A stretch of 64,000 bases of DNA, taken from NCBI GenBank assembly GCA_020466095.1, contig CM035807.1, positions 39,396,348 to 39,460,347 of the forward strand, written 5' to 3'. Of this stretch, positions 34,601 through 44,213 are shown piece after piece. This DNA comes from Chlorops oryzae. Its lineage: Eukaryota; Arthropoda; Insecta; Diptera; Chloropidae. Each line of letters starts with the position of its first letter. Position 1 is the first letter of the stretch. The notes beneath the pieces are model-generated. The model searched no databases. It saw only the letters and a program-made list of their open reading frames with translations, and was not told where the DNA came from. The position numbers and the translations under genes were made by a program.

Positions 34601-34930
34601 TTCCGCCAATACAAATGTCCACGTGAAATCACGCCGAAGTCCTAAATCTACTGACATCGTTTTGTTTCCGAAAGATCTTATTGGGGTTCCGTTCGCGGCA
34701 AAAAGTTGGGACTCTTCGAAATTGTTGGTGTACATCTGTTTCGCTGTGTATGGCAAAATGCTGATGTCGGCGCCTGTGTCAACTAAGAATTTTTGATTGC
34801 TGATTTTGTCGGTTATGAATAGACGAAAACTTCTGTTGGATGCGAGCTCGCAGAGGAAATTGCGAGATCTACGAGCTCGGATATTTAGTTTTCCGACGAA
34901 TTTTGGTTGGAATTTTTCTGAAAATTGCAT
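31697..34930 (-). CDS. pol: Pol polyprotein: protease, RT, RNase H, integrase
   Basis: 1077 codons, uninterrupted. The aspartic protease active site is LVDTGADISILP (about residues 49-60). The reverse transcriptase has the catalytic YLDD in VVPYLDDILVAS (about residue 365), preceded by LPFV-type and FGLCNAGQTFQRL motifs. RNase H shows LTSDASSTC and IYTDHRPIIFAF. The integrase has an HHCC zinc module (HPGIRSTKK ... CIDCQRSK) and a D,D35E core (VDIVGPLPPS, TTDQGRQFES, PQANGLIERFHR), then a basic tail. The frame begins 46 nt before gag ends and lies in -1 relative to gag, which suggests -1 ribosomal frameshifting, although an ATG at 34930 could also be used. All catalytic residues I checked are present, so it may still be competent. 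Confidence 0.96.
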   Translation of the reverse strand: MQFSEKFQPKFVGKLNIRARRSRNFLCELASNRSFRLFITDKISNQKFLVDTGADISILPYTAKQMYTNNFEESQLFAANGTPIRSFGNKTMSVDLGLRRDFTWTFVLAEVSTPIIGADFLRHFQLLVDLADGTLLDKKTFLSTKGEVKLTKDHSIKIIETGNNYTRLLSQFKDILTLPENKIIPSSTNFASEDMTSHHIITHGPPVAAKVRQLNPEKLKAAKLEFEYLMKKGICRPSKSQWAAPLHMVRKKGNTWRPCGDYRGLNAVTEKDKYPLPNIQTFHHVLRGKKVFSTVDLERAYHQIPVYPPHIPKTAIITPFGLFEFTRMTFGLCNAGQTFQRLIDQIFRGLPFVVPYLDDILVASSNEDEHLEHLQVVFQRLQEAGLSINREKCIFGQSTVKFLGHLIKPNGISPLPEKVQAIAQYKKPAIVKDLRRFVAMANFYRRFLKNAAHTQDALQAVIPGNVKNDKRQIEWTPEAEMAFKNFKESLANATLLAYPAENATLVLTSDASSTCIGSCLHQIVDNGFQPLGFYSKKLSDQQKGWSTYRRELLAIYKGVKYFESQIDGRQLIIYTDHRPIIFAFKQKLEKAEPLQREQLQYISTFTTDVRYIKGKENVVADFLSRIEEVARASIDYKLLADAQEKDEETQAIIKGNSNISIVLTPFPLFNSSRKIYCHLKGNDARPFVPLHHRKTVFKAIHNISHPGIRSTKKLIGAKFIWPKMNTDISTWAKQCIDCQRSKIQRHNYAPVSKYPATETRFEHINVDIVGPLPPSKDNRYILTIIDRFTRWTEAIPLKDIRAATVATAIVEGWIQRFGTPLKITTDQGRQFESQIMKQLSQKTGAKHIRTTAYHPQANGLIERFHRVIKASLKCKNNDDWSSELPLIMLGIRSTFKEDIKATPAEMVYGKTLRLPSEFFIEHKPTENETDFIRNFRQTMNKIRPTTTSYHGKTKFFVQKELGDSDQVFIPNDTVLSPLQQPYEGPFKIINRYEKFFKVSVNGKQKIVSIDRLKAAFVEDKTPISIDSDNYSPNNQYTQPTTGANHQTTKETASSPHSQHTTTRSGRRVHFPNRLHLT

Positions 34931-35769
34931 GGTTTTTTACATTTTTCAGCCTCTGCTCCGTATTTGAAGTGCCACCAGCAGTAATCATATTTTGGTTTTT
35001 TGGTATCCTCTTTTGAAGATGCGGGCGTTTGATTGCGATTCCTGTTATTGTTTCTGGATTGTGATCTGGAGCGATCATTTTGCATTCGCTTGACTAAACG
35101 AGTCAACTCATCTATCTGTTTTTGCAGTTGATCCAGTGGTTTTCCAGGTGACGTGGCCGTTTGCGCTGCTGTAGAGTTTACCGAATGGACAAAATTGGAA
35201 TTGTTCTTAGTCGCCTCCATTATACGATCTGCCGTGTCTGCAGTTTTTGTGAGACTCGTTTCGTCCAATGCGGAAACGATCGCTCTAATTTGCTCTGGTA
35301 AATTCCGTAGCCAAAGGGAACGTAGGAGTTCATCGCCCACGGGAGTATTTGCAGCTTTAGCGCGCATTTCAGCTAGTAATTGTGAAGGCTTTCGATCACC
35401 GAGCGCAATGTCTGCAAGGAGTTTTGTAATTTTTGTATTGGTACTGTCGGCGAACTCGCTTATGATTCTGTTCTTGAGTGTTGCATACATCTCTCCTTGA
35501 GCCGGTGGTGAAGTTCGGAGATCTGCTAGCTTATACATTACGCGAGTTGGAAGTTGGCCAATGATAGTGTTATACCTCTTCTTGTCAGATGTTATTCCTG
35601 CTCCTTCGAAAGCTGCTTCTACCTGCCAAAACCAAAGGTCGGTGTGTTCTTCCACGAAGTCGGGAAGTTTAACTTTGACCGTTTCCACTGCGTTTATCTG
35701 GTATGATGTATTTGCCGGTGAATCTTTAAAAGGTAATGGAATTGCGTGACGGTCTGTCTCATCTTCCAT
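34885..35769 (-). CDS. gag: Gag with CHCC zinc finger
   Basis: 294 codons from ATG 35769. The N-terminal two-thirds is the helical capsid-like region of insect gypsy Gags (LPDFVEEHTDLWFWQVEAAF, then LPTRVMYKLADL, LLADIALGDRKPSQLL and LWLRNLPEQIRAI). After a Ser/Arg/Asn-rich basic linker (RSRSQSRNNNRNRNQ) comes the nucleic-acid-binding finger YCWWHFKYGAEAEKCKKPC, with spacing C-x2-H-x9-C-x3-C. This CHCC type is characteristic of the CsRn1 clade, where most retroelements have CCHC. The 3' end overlaps pol by 46 nt in a different frame. Confidence 0.93.
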   Translation of the reverse strand: MEDETDRHAIPLPFKDSPANTSYQINAVETVKVKLPDFVEEHTDLWFWQVEAAFEGAGITSDKKRYNTIIGQLPTRVMYKLADLRTSPPAQGEMYATLKNRIISEFADSTNTKITKLLADIALGDRKPSQLLAEMRAKAANTPVGDELLRSLWLRNLPEQIRAIVSALDETSLTKTADTADRIMEATKNNSNFVHSVNSTAAQTATSPGKPLDQLQKQIDELTRLVKRMQNDRSRSQSRNNNRNRNQTPASSKEDTKKPKYDYCWWHFKYGAEAEKCKKPCNFQKNSNQNSSEN

Positions 35770-36140
35770 TATTTATATTTGCTTTGCAATGTTTCCAATT
35801 TTTATTAGAAAAAATTTTTTTAAGCAATACGTGTTTACTATTTGGTTAGTACTGTTGAAAATCTTGTACTGAGTGATATCTTCCTCTCTTATACCGAGTA
35901 CCGGCGACGGCTCGTGTTATATTATGATGTTTAGAGAATACTGTTGTTTTGTGTTTAAAAAACTTTAATACTGGGTTTTCTTTGTATGCGACAATGAGGT
36001 TAGGCTTCACGTTTCCAATTCGATACTTTGCCGGGAATCCCTATCGCCAGACCGTATTCGATCGTCCTCTATTCCGAGATTAGATGCGATTATACGATAA
36101 ATCGTATAGTGCTGCTGCCATGTGCGTCTTCTTGGAATTC
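35770..36140 (-). promoter_or_regulatory. gypsy 5' leader
   Basis: Untranslated stretch between the primer-binding site and the gag ATG. It should contain the packaging signal. I see no intact small upstream frame of note. Confidence 0.5.
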
Positions 36141-36157
36141 CCACGTCGGGGTCACCA
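36141..36157 (-). other. Primer-binding site, tRNA-Trp
   Basis: The coding strand reads TGGTGACCCCGACGTGG, one base after the 5' LTR. The first 16 bases match the known tRNA-Trp-complementary primer site (TGGTGACCCCGACGTG). Confidence 0.88.
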
Positions 36158-36158
36158 G

Positions 36159-36462
36159 TATGGTGCCCTTTAGTCTTCGCTAAGACGTATCCAAGCACTA
36201 TTTCTTTGGAAACTTATCGTCGCCGTGTAATTAAATAGAAACAAAATACTTTTTGTACTTTTATTAACTAGATGCTGATTGATTATTATTAAAGAAAACT
36301 ATTTTACGAGAGAGGCGTGATCTGTATATCCAGAAGAAACCGGAAGTAGTTAAGATCGTAGATGTATCAGAAAAGACATCAGCTGTTTAGAGCGGGACAG
36401 TGGCTGTCGCTTAATATTGTGTACTTCCTCTGGGGATGGTTGCCAGACTGAGGTCCGCCACA
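36159..36462 (-). repeat. 5' LTR, 304 bp
   Basis: Uninterrupted copy with the promoter of the retrotransposon. On the coding strand TGTGGCGG to CACCATA. It serves as the empty-site reference for the mariner in the other LTR. Confidence 0.95.
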
Positions 36463-36466
36463 GGTT

Positions 36467-37140
36467 CATGGATGTGGAAAGTTTAGCAAATTCAATATGC
36501 TCAATATGAAGTTTTACCAAAGAGTATAGAATCTAAAGAGTTCCCATATTCATAATGGCGCTTCAAGGGAAATTTTTCATGATGAACGATTAGCGCCTTG
36601 GTTGGATTCGGGTTGTATAGGTAAAGTTCGAGCGAGCAAAATCAAGTTCGAGCAAAACAAAACAGTCGAAGGAACACAAACGAGATTTTTGAAAAAAATG
36701 TCAACAAAGATCGAACCTCTCTTTCCCGCAAATAGAGTTTCTATTGCCTAACTGTTCGCACGCATTGATTTGAAAAAATGCGTGAAGAACGCGAATTTTT
36801 GGATTTTCGCAAAAAATCACAAAAGCGAAGTTGTATTTGAAAATTCGTTTTCTGCTTCGATTGCTTATGTAGCCGAAGCGTTTTATCCTCATTGATGAGC
36901 ATAAAATGCTTGTTGTTAATGTAGGGTGATTTTCTATGTAGGAGTAACATGAAAATTGTCGGCATGCACGGCTTTTACAATACCCACATGAAATATGCGG
37001 AACTGCTATGTAAATATAAATAGCTATCACAGACTTAAAATATTGAAATGAATAATTCAATCAGGTACCCAAATTAATTATTATTTTTGAATTTTGAGTT
37101 TAAAAATCAATATGAAATAAATTTTTAAAATTAGTAGGTA
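36467..37140. other. No supported gene; one arm of a distant inverted repeat
   Basis: 36514-36550 (core ACCAAAGAGTATAGAATCTA) is repeated as the inverse complement at 39913-39953. The minus-strand frames at 36701-37060 contain scattered Cys and His but no convincing finger. Confidence 0.4.
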
Positions 37141-37145
37141 TTTGA

Positions 37146-38650
37146 GTGTTATTCTTAGTTTTATTTTTTGATCAAAAAATAAAAATAATTTGTCAAGTTG
37201 TATGTTTTGATCAGGAAATAACAATTATTTTTCGAGTTTTATTTTTTACTCAGAAAATAAAAATTATTTTTCAAGTTTTTTTTTACTCACTAAATGCAAG
37301 TATTATGCAAATATTTTTAAAACTCGTTGTGTTCTTCTTGCAAGTGCCTTTTTAAATTTGATAAATAATTCCCTTGAAATGGTGCCTTGCATATTTTCCA
37401 TTCCCACGAATTTTTCGTTTCGTAAAAGATAAAAAATTCTCTTACAAAAATGTCCCGTTTTCGTCCCATTTTATTTTTCAAAGAAAATTAGTGAACCCGG
37501 AAAATAGCAATATTTTTGTAAGGGTAGAAACTTTTAAAATGATAAGTCATAACACGCTATTAACTCTACACAGCATCAGGCCTTATCTTGATGAAAGTGG
37601 TAATACATATATGTTAGAGTTTTATTTTTCTGAGTAAAAAAAAACTCAAAAACTAATTTTTATTTTTTTAGTAAAAAATATAACTCGAGGAATAATTTTT
37701 ATCTTCTAACACGCTATTTACACGTTAAGACATTTCGATAACGAAACACACTTTTTGGTGGCTAGGGACTCGCGGATAAGTGGTATGGTAGCGTTTTTCT
37801 CTCCTCCCCCTGCGTCCCTTGCCTACCAAAATTTGTTCCATTATCGAAATGTCTTAACGTGTAAATAGCGTATAAGCAAAACATAAAACTCGAAAAATAA
37901 TTTTTAATGCTTGATCGAAAAATAACAGAGATCCTAAATAACTGTTAAATTTTTTAGAATCAAAAAAATTGCCTTTAAAACGACGAAAATTTTTTACGTT
38001 AGTCGATAATACCTACTTATGATTGAGATTTTTTTGTTTTTCGTTGCTCAAAACTTTTAGTATTTGATAATTAAAAAAAACGTACAAAAACGTTGCCTTA
38101 TAACAATTAATGAGAAAAAAATTTTTCCGTTGCTCATAATTTTAATCGTTAAATAAATATTTCTTAGGTTGCTTCAAAACGATTGTGAATGAGAAAAAAA
38201 CTTTTCCGTTTCTTATAAGCTTTTATTTTCAATAAATAATTTTTAATTTATTTCGTTAAGGAAAAAAATATATGTACATATAGTGGTATACTGGTGATGC
38301 CATTCTACTGATATCATTAACAGCGTTGCTGATCACGGTGGTTATTAGGTAACGTAAAAACAATTTATTGAAAAATAAATGTTATAAGCAACGAGAAAAA
38401 AATTTTACTCATTCATAATTGTTATAAGGCATCGTAAAAAATATTTATCGAACGATTAAAATTATGAGCAACGGAAAAAAATTTTTTTCTACAATAACTG
38501 TTAAAGAAGAATGAAATACCTACATTTTCATTGTTTGAAACTGTTATCTTAAAATGAATTTTTTTAAATACAAACTTTAATAGTTACAGTCCCATTTTTG
38601 ACCTTATTTCTTATAACTGTTATGTCTCTGAAAAATAACAATTATAAACT
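37146..38650. repeat. Foldback-like repeat of GAAAAATAAC/GTTATTTTTC words
   Basis: The left part has four copies of a roughly 50-bp unit around TTTTGATCAAAAAATAAAAA and AAATTATTTTTCAAG. The right part has units with GAGAAAAAAATTTTTCCGTT and CAACGAGAAAAAAATTTTA in inverse order about a unique centre near 38275-38345. No coding content. Overall limits are approximate. Confidence 0.5.
37711..37871. mobile_element. Short MITE, 161 bp
   Basis: The ends ACGCTATTTACACGTTAAGA and its complement (about 31 bp of perfect inverted repeat, through ATTTCGATAA) enclose a GC-richer centre. The sequence CACGCTATTA also appears near 37550. The flanks belong to the AT-rich foldback repeat. Confidence 0.7.
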
Positions 38651-39150
38651 TACACTTATTTACTTATGTTAAACCTGTACATCAACATTCGTTCGACAAG
38701 GACCGCAAGTGCGCTACAAACAATTTCGCTTCAGCCATCCGCTTGAAACGCTGTCGCATATTAGTTCACATGAACGCAGAAAATATTTTCTGTTCAATAA
38801 ATGCTTCAAAAACGAAGTCAAAACTTCTAAGCAAGACAAACATACATACATATATACCCTTAACACATACGTTCAGTCCATTAGCAAAAAACCACGCAAA
38901 CACAAATATATGGTGCAACGGCGTTTTTTCTAACTTCCACACTCCTTCACACTCCACACCTTTTCAAGCAGTATTCAAAGTAGGCGAAAAAAATCATTCA
39001 TAATTCTATTTCTACGCACGCGCCAAAAGCTATCCAACTAAATTTTAGCTCTTCAAACCGCTTCCAACTCGAAAGTCTGCAGCGGAACATGTTTGACCAA
39101 AAGGCGCCCATATATACATCATGAGAGCCAAACCATAAAACCCATTATAT
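38651..39150. other. No supported gene
   Basis: Overlapping short plus-strand frames (38709-39003) have no recognisable domain or conserved composition. Confidence 0.35.
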
Positions 39151-39339
39151 TACACTGAGCTAAAAATCGTAGTAAAAATAACAAAAACGTAGTTAAGTTA
39201 ACTACGAACAGCAATGATTTGGCTCTATTAACGGACGTAGTTAAAATAACCACAAGCGAAGTAAAAAACTTGAAATACGAAAGTAGTACCAAATCCCAAG
39301 TCGGCGGGTTCGATCCCCGGTCAGGCGTTTTTTTTTAAA

Positions 39340-39373
<34 letters not shown>

Positions 39374-39912
39374 ATAACATAACATTTAGGTATATAATAT
39401 TTAAAAACCTTACAGGAATAAAAAGCTTTAAAACTTAATATTTTACGCAACAAAAAAAAATACATTTTAGAAAACCGGAATGGGCCCTCTCTTCTCTCTT
39501 ATCTATACGGTTGGGGAAAGCTAGATTTCTCATTCTAGCTGTCCTGTTTTACCTTTAATATTTTTCTACTTGCTTGAAAAGTTCCCATTTTTCACACATT
39601 TCAGTCGGCTGCTGTAGGATTTGAACCCGAGCCCTTCAGATTGCTGAGCGAATACGCTACCCGTACGCCACGGAGAAATCTAACTCGCGTGGACTAAATA
39701 TGTTACTTAAAGTCAAATGAAAACTATTTTACGTGTTTTTTTATAGAAGTTTTTTAAATACGTGTGTAAAGAAATTTGTTCCTAAAGAATACGCATGCCT
39801 ATTAAAGTCATGTTTGAATACGTCCGTACTACAGTTTTGCTCTAAAATAACTACGGTCGTAGTATACTACGAATCGTTGTAAATTACACAACCGTAGTTT
39901 TTGCTCAGTGTA
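39151..39912 (+). mobile_element. TIR element with convergent tRNA-like modules (copy A)
   Basis: The ends TACACTGAGCTAAAAATCGT and TAGTTTTTGCTCAGTGTA are inverted; CGTAGT/ACTACG words repeat inside both arms. The core has a plus-strand T-arm-like module GGCGGGTTCGATCCCCGGTC (39303-39322) followed within 10 bp by a long T-tract (39328-39366). It ends with a minus-strand full tRNA-like module (39604-39678; B box GGGTTCAAATCC). Between them is about 240 bp of AT-rich sequence. No coding capacity. TSD uncertain. Confidence 0.72.
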
Positions 39913-40736
39913 CCCTTATGGGAGCTCTTTAGATTCTATACTCTTTGGTTTTACTCACTCGATTCCATGTTTGTTTCCATACGTTTACGATAAACGAATT
40001 TGGGATAAATTAATTAGAATTTGATTTTACAAAAACACTTTTTGGTTTGTTAGTGTCTATGTCACTTTTTGCAATTCACTTTTTATGAAAACAAGCTTAA
40101 ACACTTCGTTACAAGATTTGCACTTGTTCAATGCATTGGCCGGAAAATTACGAGCGAGTAAGTCATGCCCGATTTTCATTTCCATTTTGAACTCGTCTTA
40201 CTTGAATCTCATTAGCTGCGTATGGCATGCATACTGGCCTCATTATCCGAAGATCGCGGGTTCGAGCCTTAAACCATATAGTAGATGGACTGCTACTGTG
40301 ATAGTGATAGTTAGTGATAGTTATGCAGTGTTATGCACCACGTCGCTCAACGGATCATTTTTTAAAAAATTTCATTTCCTGAAGTTGCTCTTCAAAGAAG
40401 GGCGAAATTTGAATAAATAAAGAAATTTTGGAGGATCCAAAAAATTCTTAAATAAAAAAGAAAATTCATTTGTTCTGATTATGACCTTAAGCCGGAGTAA
40501 GAAGAATATTTATAAAATTATTTCAAAGGTCAACAACAACACAACTCCCAAGTTTTAAAAATATTTATTTTATTTTTTTTTTTACTTCTATTTGGAAAAT
40601 TGAAAATATTATTTAAAAAATCCATAGCATTAAAGTTTGCATGCGTAAAAAAAAGTTGTCGGATTGTTTTTCGTTCGCAAAATATAGATGGGGTCGGATT
40701 TGAGCCACTCCTCTAAAGCATGCAAAATTCATACGG
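39913..40736. other. No supported gene; inverted-repeat arm and tRNA-like segment
   Basis: 39913-39953 is the partner of the arm at 36514-36550. 40206-40272 reads as a degenerate tRNA-like sequence ending in the B box GCGGGTTCGAGCC. The frame at 40085-40420 spans it and is not supported as a gene. Confidence 0.4.
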
Positions 40737-41789
40737 AAACAAGTAAGAAAGCTAAAGTCGATCAAGCCCGACTTTGAAATACCCAGCGTCCCGACATTAT
40801 GAGCGCACTATGTTTTGCTTCTCTATTTGTGGGCGTGGCAGTGGGAGGGCAACATAAATTATTTCCCTACACCTTTCATTCGCCTTGGTGAACCTATGTT
40901 GCGAATTTGAAGCTTCTACGCCTTTTACTTCGTAAATTAAGAAAAATCTTCATTTGTGGGCGTGGCAGTGGGCGGGCTACATAAAATTTTTTCCTACACC
41001 TTTCATTCGCCTTGGTGAACCTATGTTGCCAATTCGAAGCTTCTACGCCTTTTACTTCGGAAGTAACGAAAAATCTTCATTTGTGGGCGTGGAAGTGGGC
41101 GGGCCATAAAAAAAAATTTTCTACTCCTTTCATTCGCCTTGGTGAACCTATGTTGCGAATTTGAAGCTTCTACGCCTTTTACTTCGGAAGTTATGAAAAT
41201 TCTCTATTTGTGGGCGTGGCAGTGGGCGGGCTACATAAATTTTTGTTCCTCCACATTTCATTTGCCTTGGTCAACCTATGCTGCGAATTTGAAGCTTCTA
41301 CGCCTTTTACTTCACAAGTTACGATGAGCCCTTATTTTTGGGCTTTTTTGTGGGCGTGGCTCGAGGAGGTCGGCGTCCATTTTTTGCCAGGAAATTTCCC
41401 TTTTCGTAGATTACCAACACACCAAATATCAATGGAATGTGTTGAGTGGTTCGCAAGTTACAAGCATTTTACTGAAAACACAATAAATTCATTTGTGGGC
41501 GTGGCAGTGGGCGGATGTCTCCCATTTTTACTTAGGATCATACTCGGGCCCCGATATACATGTGTGCCAAATTTCGACTTCATTGGTTCAGCCGTTTCGG
41601 AGGAGATCCGACCACGGACAGACGGTCAGACGGACAGACGGTCAGACGGACAGACGGACATGTCTAAATCGATTCAGTTTTTGATCCTGATCATTTCTAT
41701 ACATATTTTTCTATATCTCCGGAGCTTAATTCTCCCTGTTATAAGATTTGCACAAAACTAATATACCCCGCTTACGCTGGGTATAAAAA
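40737..41789 (-). mobile_element. Helentron/DINE-like element, family 1, third copy
   Basis: Reverse orientation: AAACAAGTAAG at the left is the shared 3' terminus, followed by AAAGTCGATCAAGCCCGACTTT (hairpin with an extra base), the tandem units (about 40830-41330), the (GTCY)n tract (41617-41660) and the 5' end TACCCAGCG at 41775-41782. Reading frames such as 41210-41761 arise from the repeat and vary in phase between copies. Confidence 0.78.
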
Positions 41790-42170
41790 TCAGTCCCTAG
41801 GAGATTTGATTTAGCTGTCTGTCTGTCTGTCTGTCTGAATAAAGATCTCTTATCAAAGGAGTTGAGCTATCTAGACGCAATTTGGTATGGAGGTCCAGGG
41901 CGGCATGAGTAATATTAAGTTCGAGGACAAATGAAACATTTACCCCAAATTTTTCCCATTTCAACATTCCATTCGCTTTGATAAAACTACTCTACTTTAC
42001 CTTACCCGGTTTATCGGTGCAAGTACCTTACAATTTCTCACATCACTATTCGTGCCCAGCCAGCCAGAATGTCACGATGTGACGTCATCATGACACGCAA
42101 AATGCTTGTCTAGTAGCAGTCCATGTACTATATGGTTAAAGGTTCGAGCCCTGGCCGAGCCAAATAATAA
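41790..42170. repeat. (GTCT)n tract and tRNA-like T-arm
   Basis: A pure GTCT run (about 41814-41838) followed by GAGTTGAGCTATCTAGACGC looks like the middle of a third DINE-type family. 42136-42161 is a B-box-like GGTTCGAGCCCTGG. No gene seen. Confidence 0.45.
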
Positions 42171-43602
42171 CACTAGTCAACAACTTTTTAGCTTTTTTCA
42201 TTCTCCAAGAACCAAACATATGAACTCTATTGTAAAATGTTCCGCTGATTACGTAAATGGCGAAAAAGAAATTTTATATCGGACAGTTTTGCCGTTATTT
42301 CAAAATAACCGTTTTCCGGTACTTTTTTCAACATGTCGTTAGTTTTTTCACTATAACGCCGTTATAATTTTGTGGACAATAAAAAACAGAGCATCGTTGT
42401 AAAGCTGTTGTCTCAACGCATACAATGGTGTACATAAAATTTTTGAAAAGAATTGCCGTTATGTTGAAAATCAATCATGTGAAAAAAATCCGAAATTTAA
42501 AACTCTTTCCTCTACATTTTGCGATGTACAATTTTAGGTATTAAATATACTGACACGCTCGACACACCATTGTATGCGTTGAGACAATACCCTGCAGTAA
42601 TTATCACTAGTGACTGATTCAATCTGTCACTAGTTCCCCCGTCACCGTCACTAGTGACCCTGCAGTAATTATCACTAGTGACTGATTCAATCTGTCACTA
42701 GTTCCCCCGTCACCGTCACTAGTGACCAACTGTACCCGTGCCAATGTATTCTCCTATGGACACTTTGTATGAGCATATGTTCGAGCGGACACCAGTTGAC
42801 GATTGAACTGGTGATGCTGTAGAGGCAGCTCATTAGCTATAGTACGTAAATGGAAAGCGCCGCGCACAGGGCTCGGATGGCTCAGTGTGAAGAGTCTGGC
42901 CTAGCGACGGGAGACCCGTGTTCGAATCTCGCTCTGGCGGGTGCCATTTTTTTTTTTTTTTTTTAAGTGTATAATATTATAGGTGTCTAAGGGCTTTAAA
43001 AAAAATTATTTCTTATTGCGAAAAAATTGGAAAAATTAAGTTATTGAAAATATAATTCATGAGAATTTTCGCACGAACTGTGAAAGCATTCACGAGAATT
43101 CAGAATGGAAACGTTTTTTCTCTCTTCTCACCCATAAGAATCCATAAGAATAATCCTCCGAATTTTACAATTTTCCACTTTTTCTCGCCTGCCCTGGGAT
43201 TCGAACACGAGCCTTCGGATTGATGATCGGACATGGTAGCCATTACGCTACGGAGCCTTCTGATTCTCGTGCAGCAAATTCATTTTATGAATGCTCAAGA
43301 AAATTGAACTGTGGACCTCCTCGTTGACCATGTCTATAGAATGACAGTGGTGACGCAGGGGTCAATTTGCCCCGCATTTACTGCAGGGTAGCTTTACAAC
43401 GATGCTTTGTTTTTTATTGTCCGCGGTGTTATAGTGAAAAAACTAACGACATGTTGAAAAAAAAATCCCGAAAAAGGGTTTTTTGGAAATAACGGAAAAA
43501 CTTTCCGATCGAAAAATTTTTTCCCCATTTGCGTAATCAGCGGAAAATTTTACTATAGAATTCATATCTTTGGTTCGTGGAGATTTTTGGTGTAGACTAG
43601 TG
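42171..43602. mobile_element. Foldback element split by copy B
   Basis: The outer ends CACTAGTC and GACTAGTG are flanked by TAA on both sides (42168-42170, 43603-43605). The left arm 42171-42432 pairs with 42562-42587 plus 43391-43602, for example CAACATGTCGTTAGTTTTTT and its complement. Removal of copy B restores the continuous right arm, so the original was a roughly 0.6-kb near-palindrome with a 130-bp loop. Confidence 0.8.
42590..43388 (+). mobile_element. TIR element with convergent tRNA-like modules (copy B)
   Basis: The ends CCCTGCAGTAA and TTTACTGCAGGG are flanked by TA (42588-42589, 43389-43390). A 68-bp direct duplication of the left end (42590-42657, 42658-42725) contains three TCACTAGTGA-type palindromes. 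The core has a plus-strand tRNA-like module (42869-42944; A box GGATGGCTCAGTG, B box GTGTTCGAATCTC) followed by a T-tract (42946-42964). It ends with a minus-strand module (43191-43257; A-box region TAGCGTAATGG, B box GTGTTCGAATCCC). A second left end of this family lies at 62645. Confidence 0.8.
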
Positions 43603-43605
43603 TAA

Positions 43606-44213
43606 TTGTAAAAGCAGAAAGATTTTTAGAAATCTCCAAAATACACGAAAAAACACGATGAGAGATCCTCTCTCGAAACTCCAAGTTCCTGTGCTCAGGA
43701 GAGAGATAGAGAGTTGTCAAACGATTTCTAAACACAGACATTGAGAGAGAAAAGAGCACGTGCAGCTCTCAAATACTTTTTTCGCTATAGTCCACTTTCT
43801 CGCTCCGCGCCGATGACTTTGTCCGGCGTAATGCGCAATGCCATTTATGTAGAAATATCACCGAGCGATTCCATTACAAAGGAAGTCGGGACGGCCCCTT
43901 TTTTTTGCGGGTGTCATCGCGGAGATCCGCCTGATATTTGCTACTGGGCTATTTGAACAAAATTCAAACAAGTGGGCTGATTTTGACAATTCCAAGTTTT
44001 CAACGTTGTTGTTGTACTACTGCCACAACTTTTTTAAATTCACCTAGTTTTTCAATAAATATAAATTTGACAGTTAATTGATTTGAAGCACATTTTAGAA
44101 ATGGAATAATGTAGAAAAAAACATTCCTTTTGAATTCTTAATACTTGTCCAACAATAGAATATTTTTACCAGAATATACATACATATAAGATTTTCAAAA
44201 GCGAATTAAAATT
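43606..44213 (+). promoter_or_regulatory. Region upstream of the Tim17 gene
   Basis: It contains a locally GC-richer patch (43790-43950) of unknown origin, then AT-rich sequence to the ATG. Promoter and 5' UTR should lie here. I cannot identify a TATA box or initiator with confidence. Confidence 0.4.

Larger units (their letters stand above)
30077..36462 (-). mobile_element. Ty3/gypsy LTR retrotransposon, CsRn1-like
   Basis: A complete element on the minus strand: 5' LTR (36159-36462), primer-binding site, leader, gag, pol, polypurine tract and 3' LTR (30077-31672, enlarged by a mariner). GGTT flanks both sides (30073-30076, 36463-36466), a 4-bp TSD. Both LTRs are 304 bp once the mariner and its extra TA are removed, and I see one difference between them, so the insertion is recent. 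Two diagnostic features of the CsRn1 clade (Clonorchis CsRn1, Bombyx Kabuki) are visible: a primer site for tRNA-Trp and a CHCC rather than CCHC Gag finger. There is no envelope gene. Confidence 0.96.

Noticed and set aside
36701..37060. Possible zinc-finger exon on the minus strand
   Set aside because: Cys and His are scattered across different frames with stops; spacing does not support a finger.
42869..43257. Functional tRNA genes at the tRNA-like modules (also 39604, 46265, 48041, 54131, 28203)
   Set aside because: Acceptor stems do not pair and T-arms are degenerate; the modules sit in repeated elements. They are tRNA-derived, not tRNA genes.
43741..43956. 71-codon plus-strand frame upstream of Tim17
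   Set aside because: Locally GC-rich but no recognisable domain, no continuation and no support as an exon of Tim17, whose N-terminus is complete.
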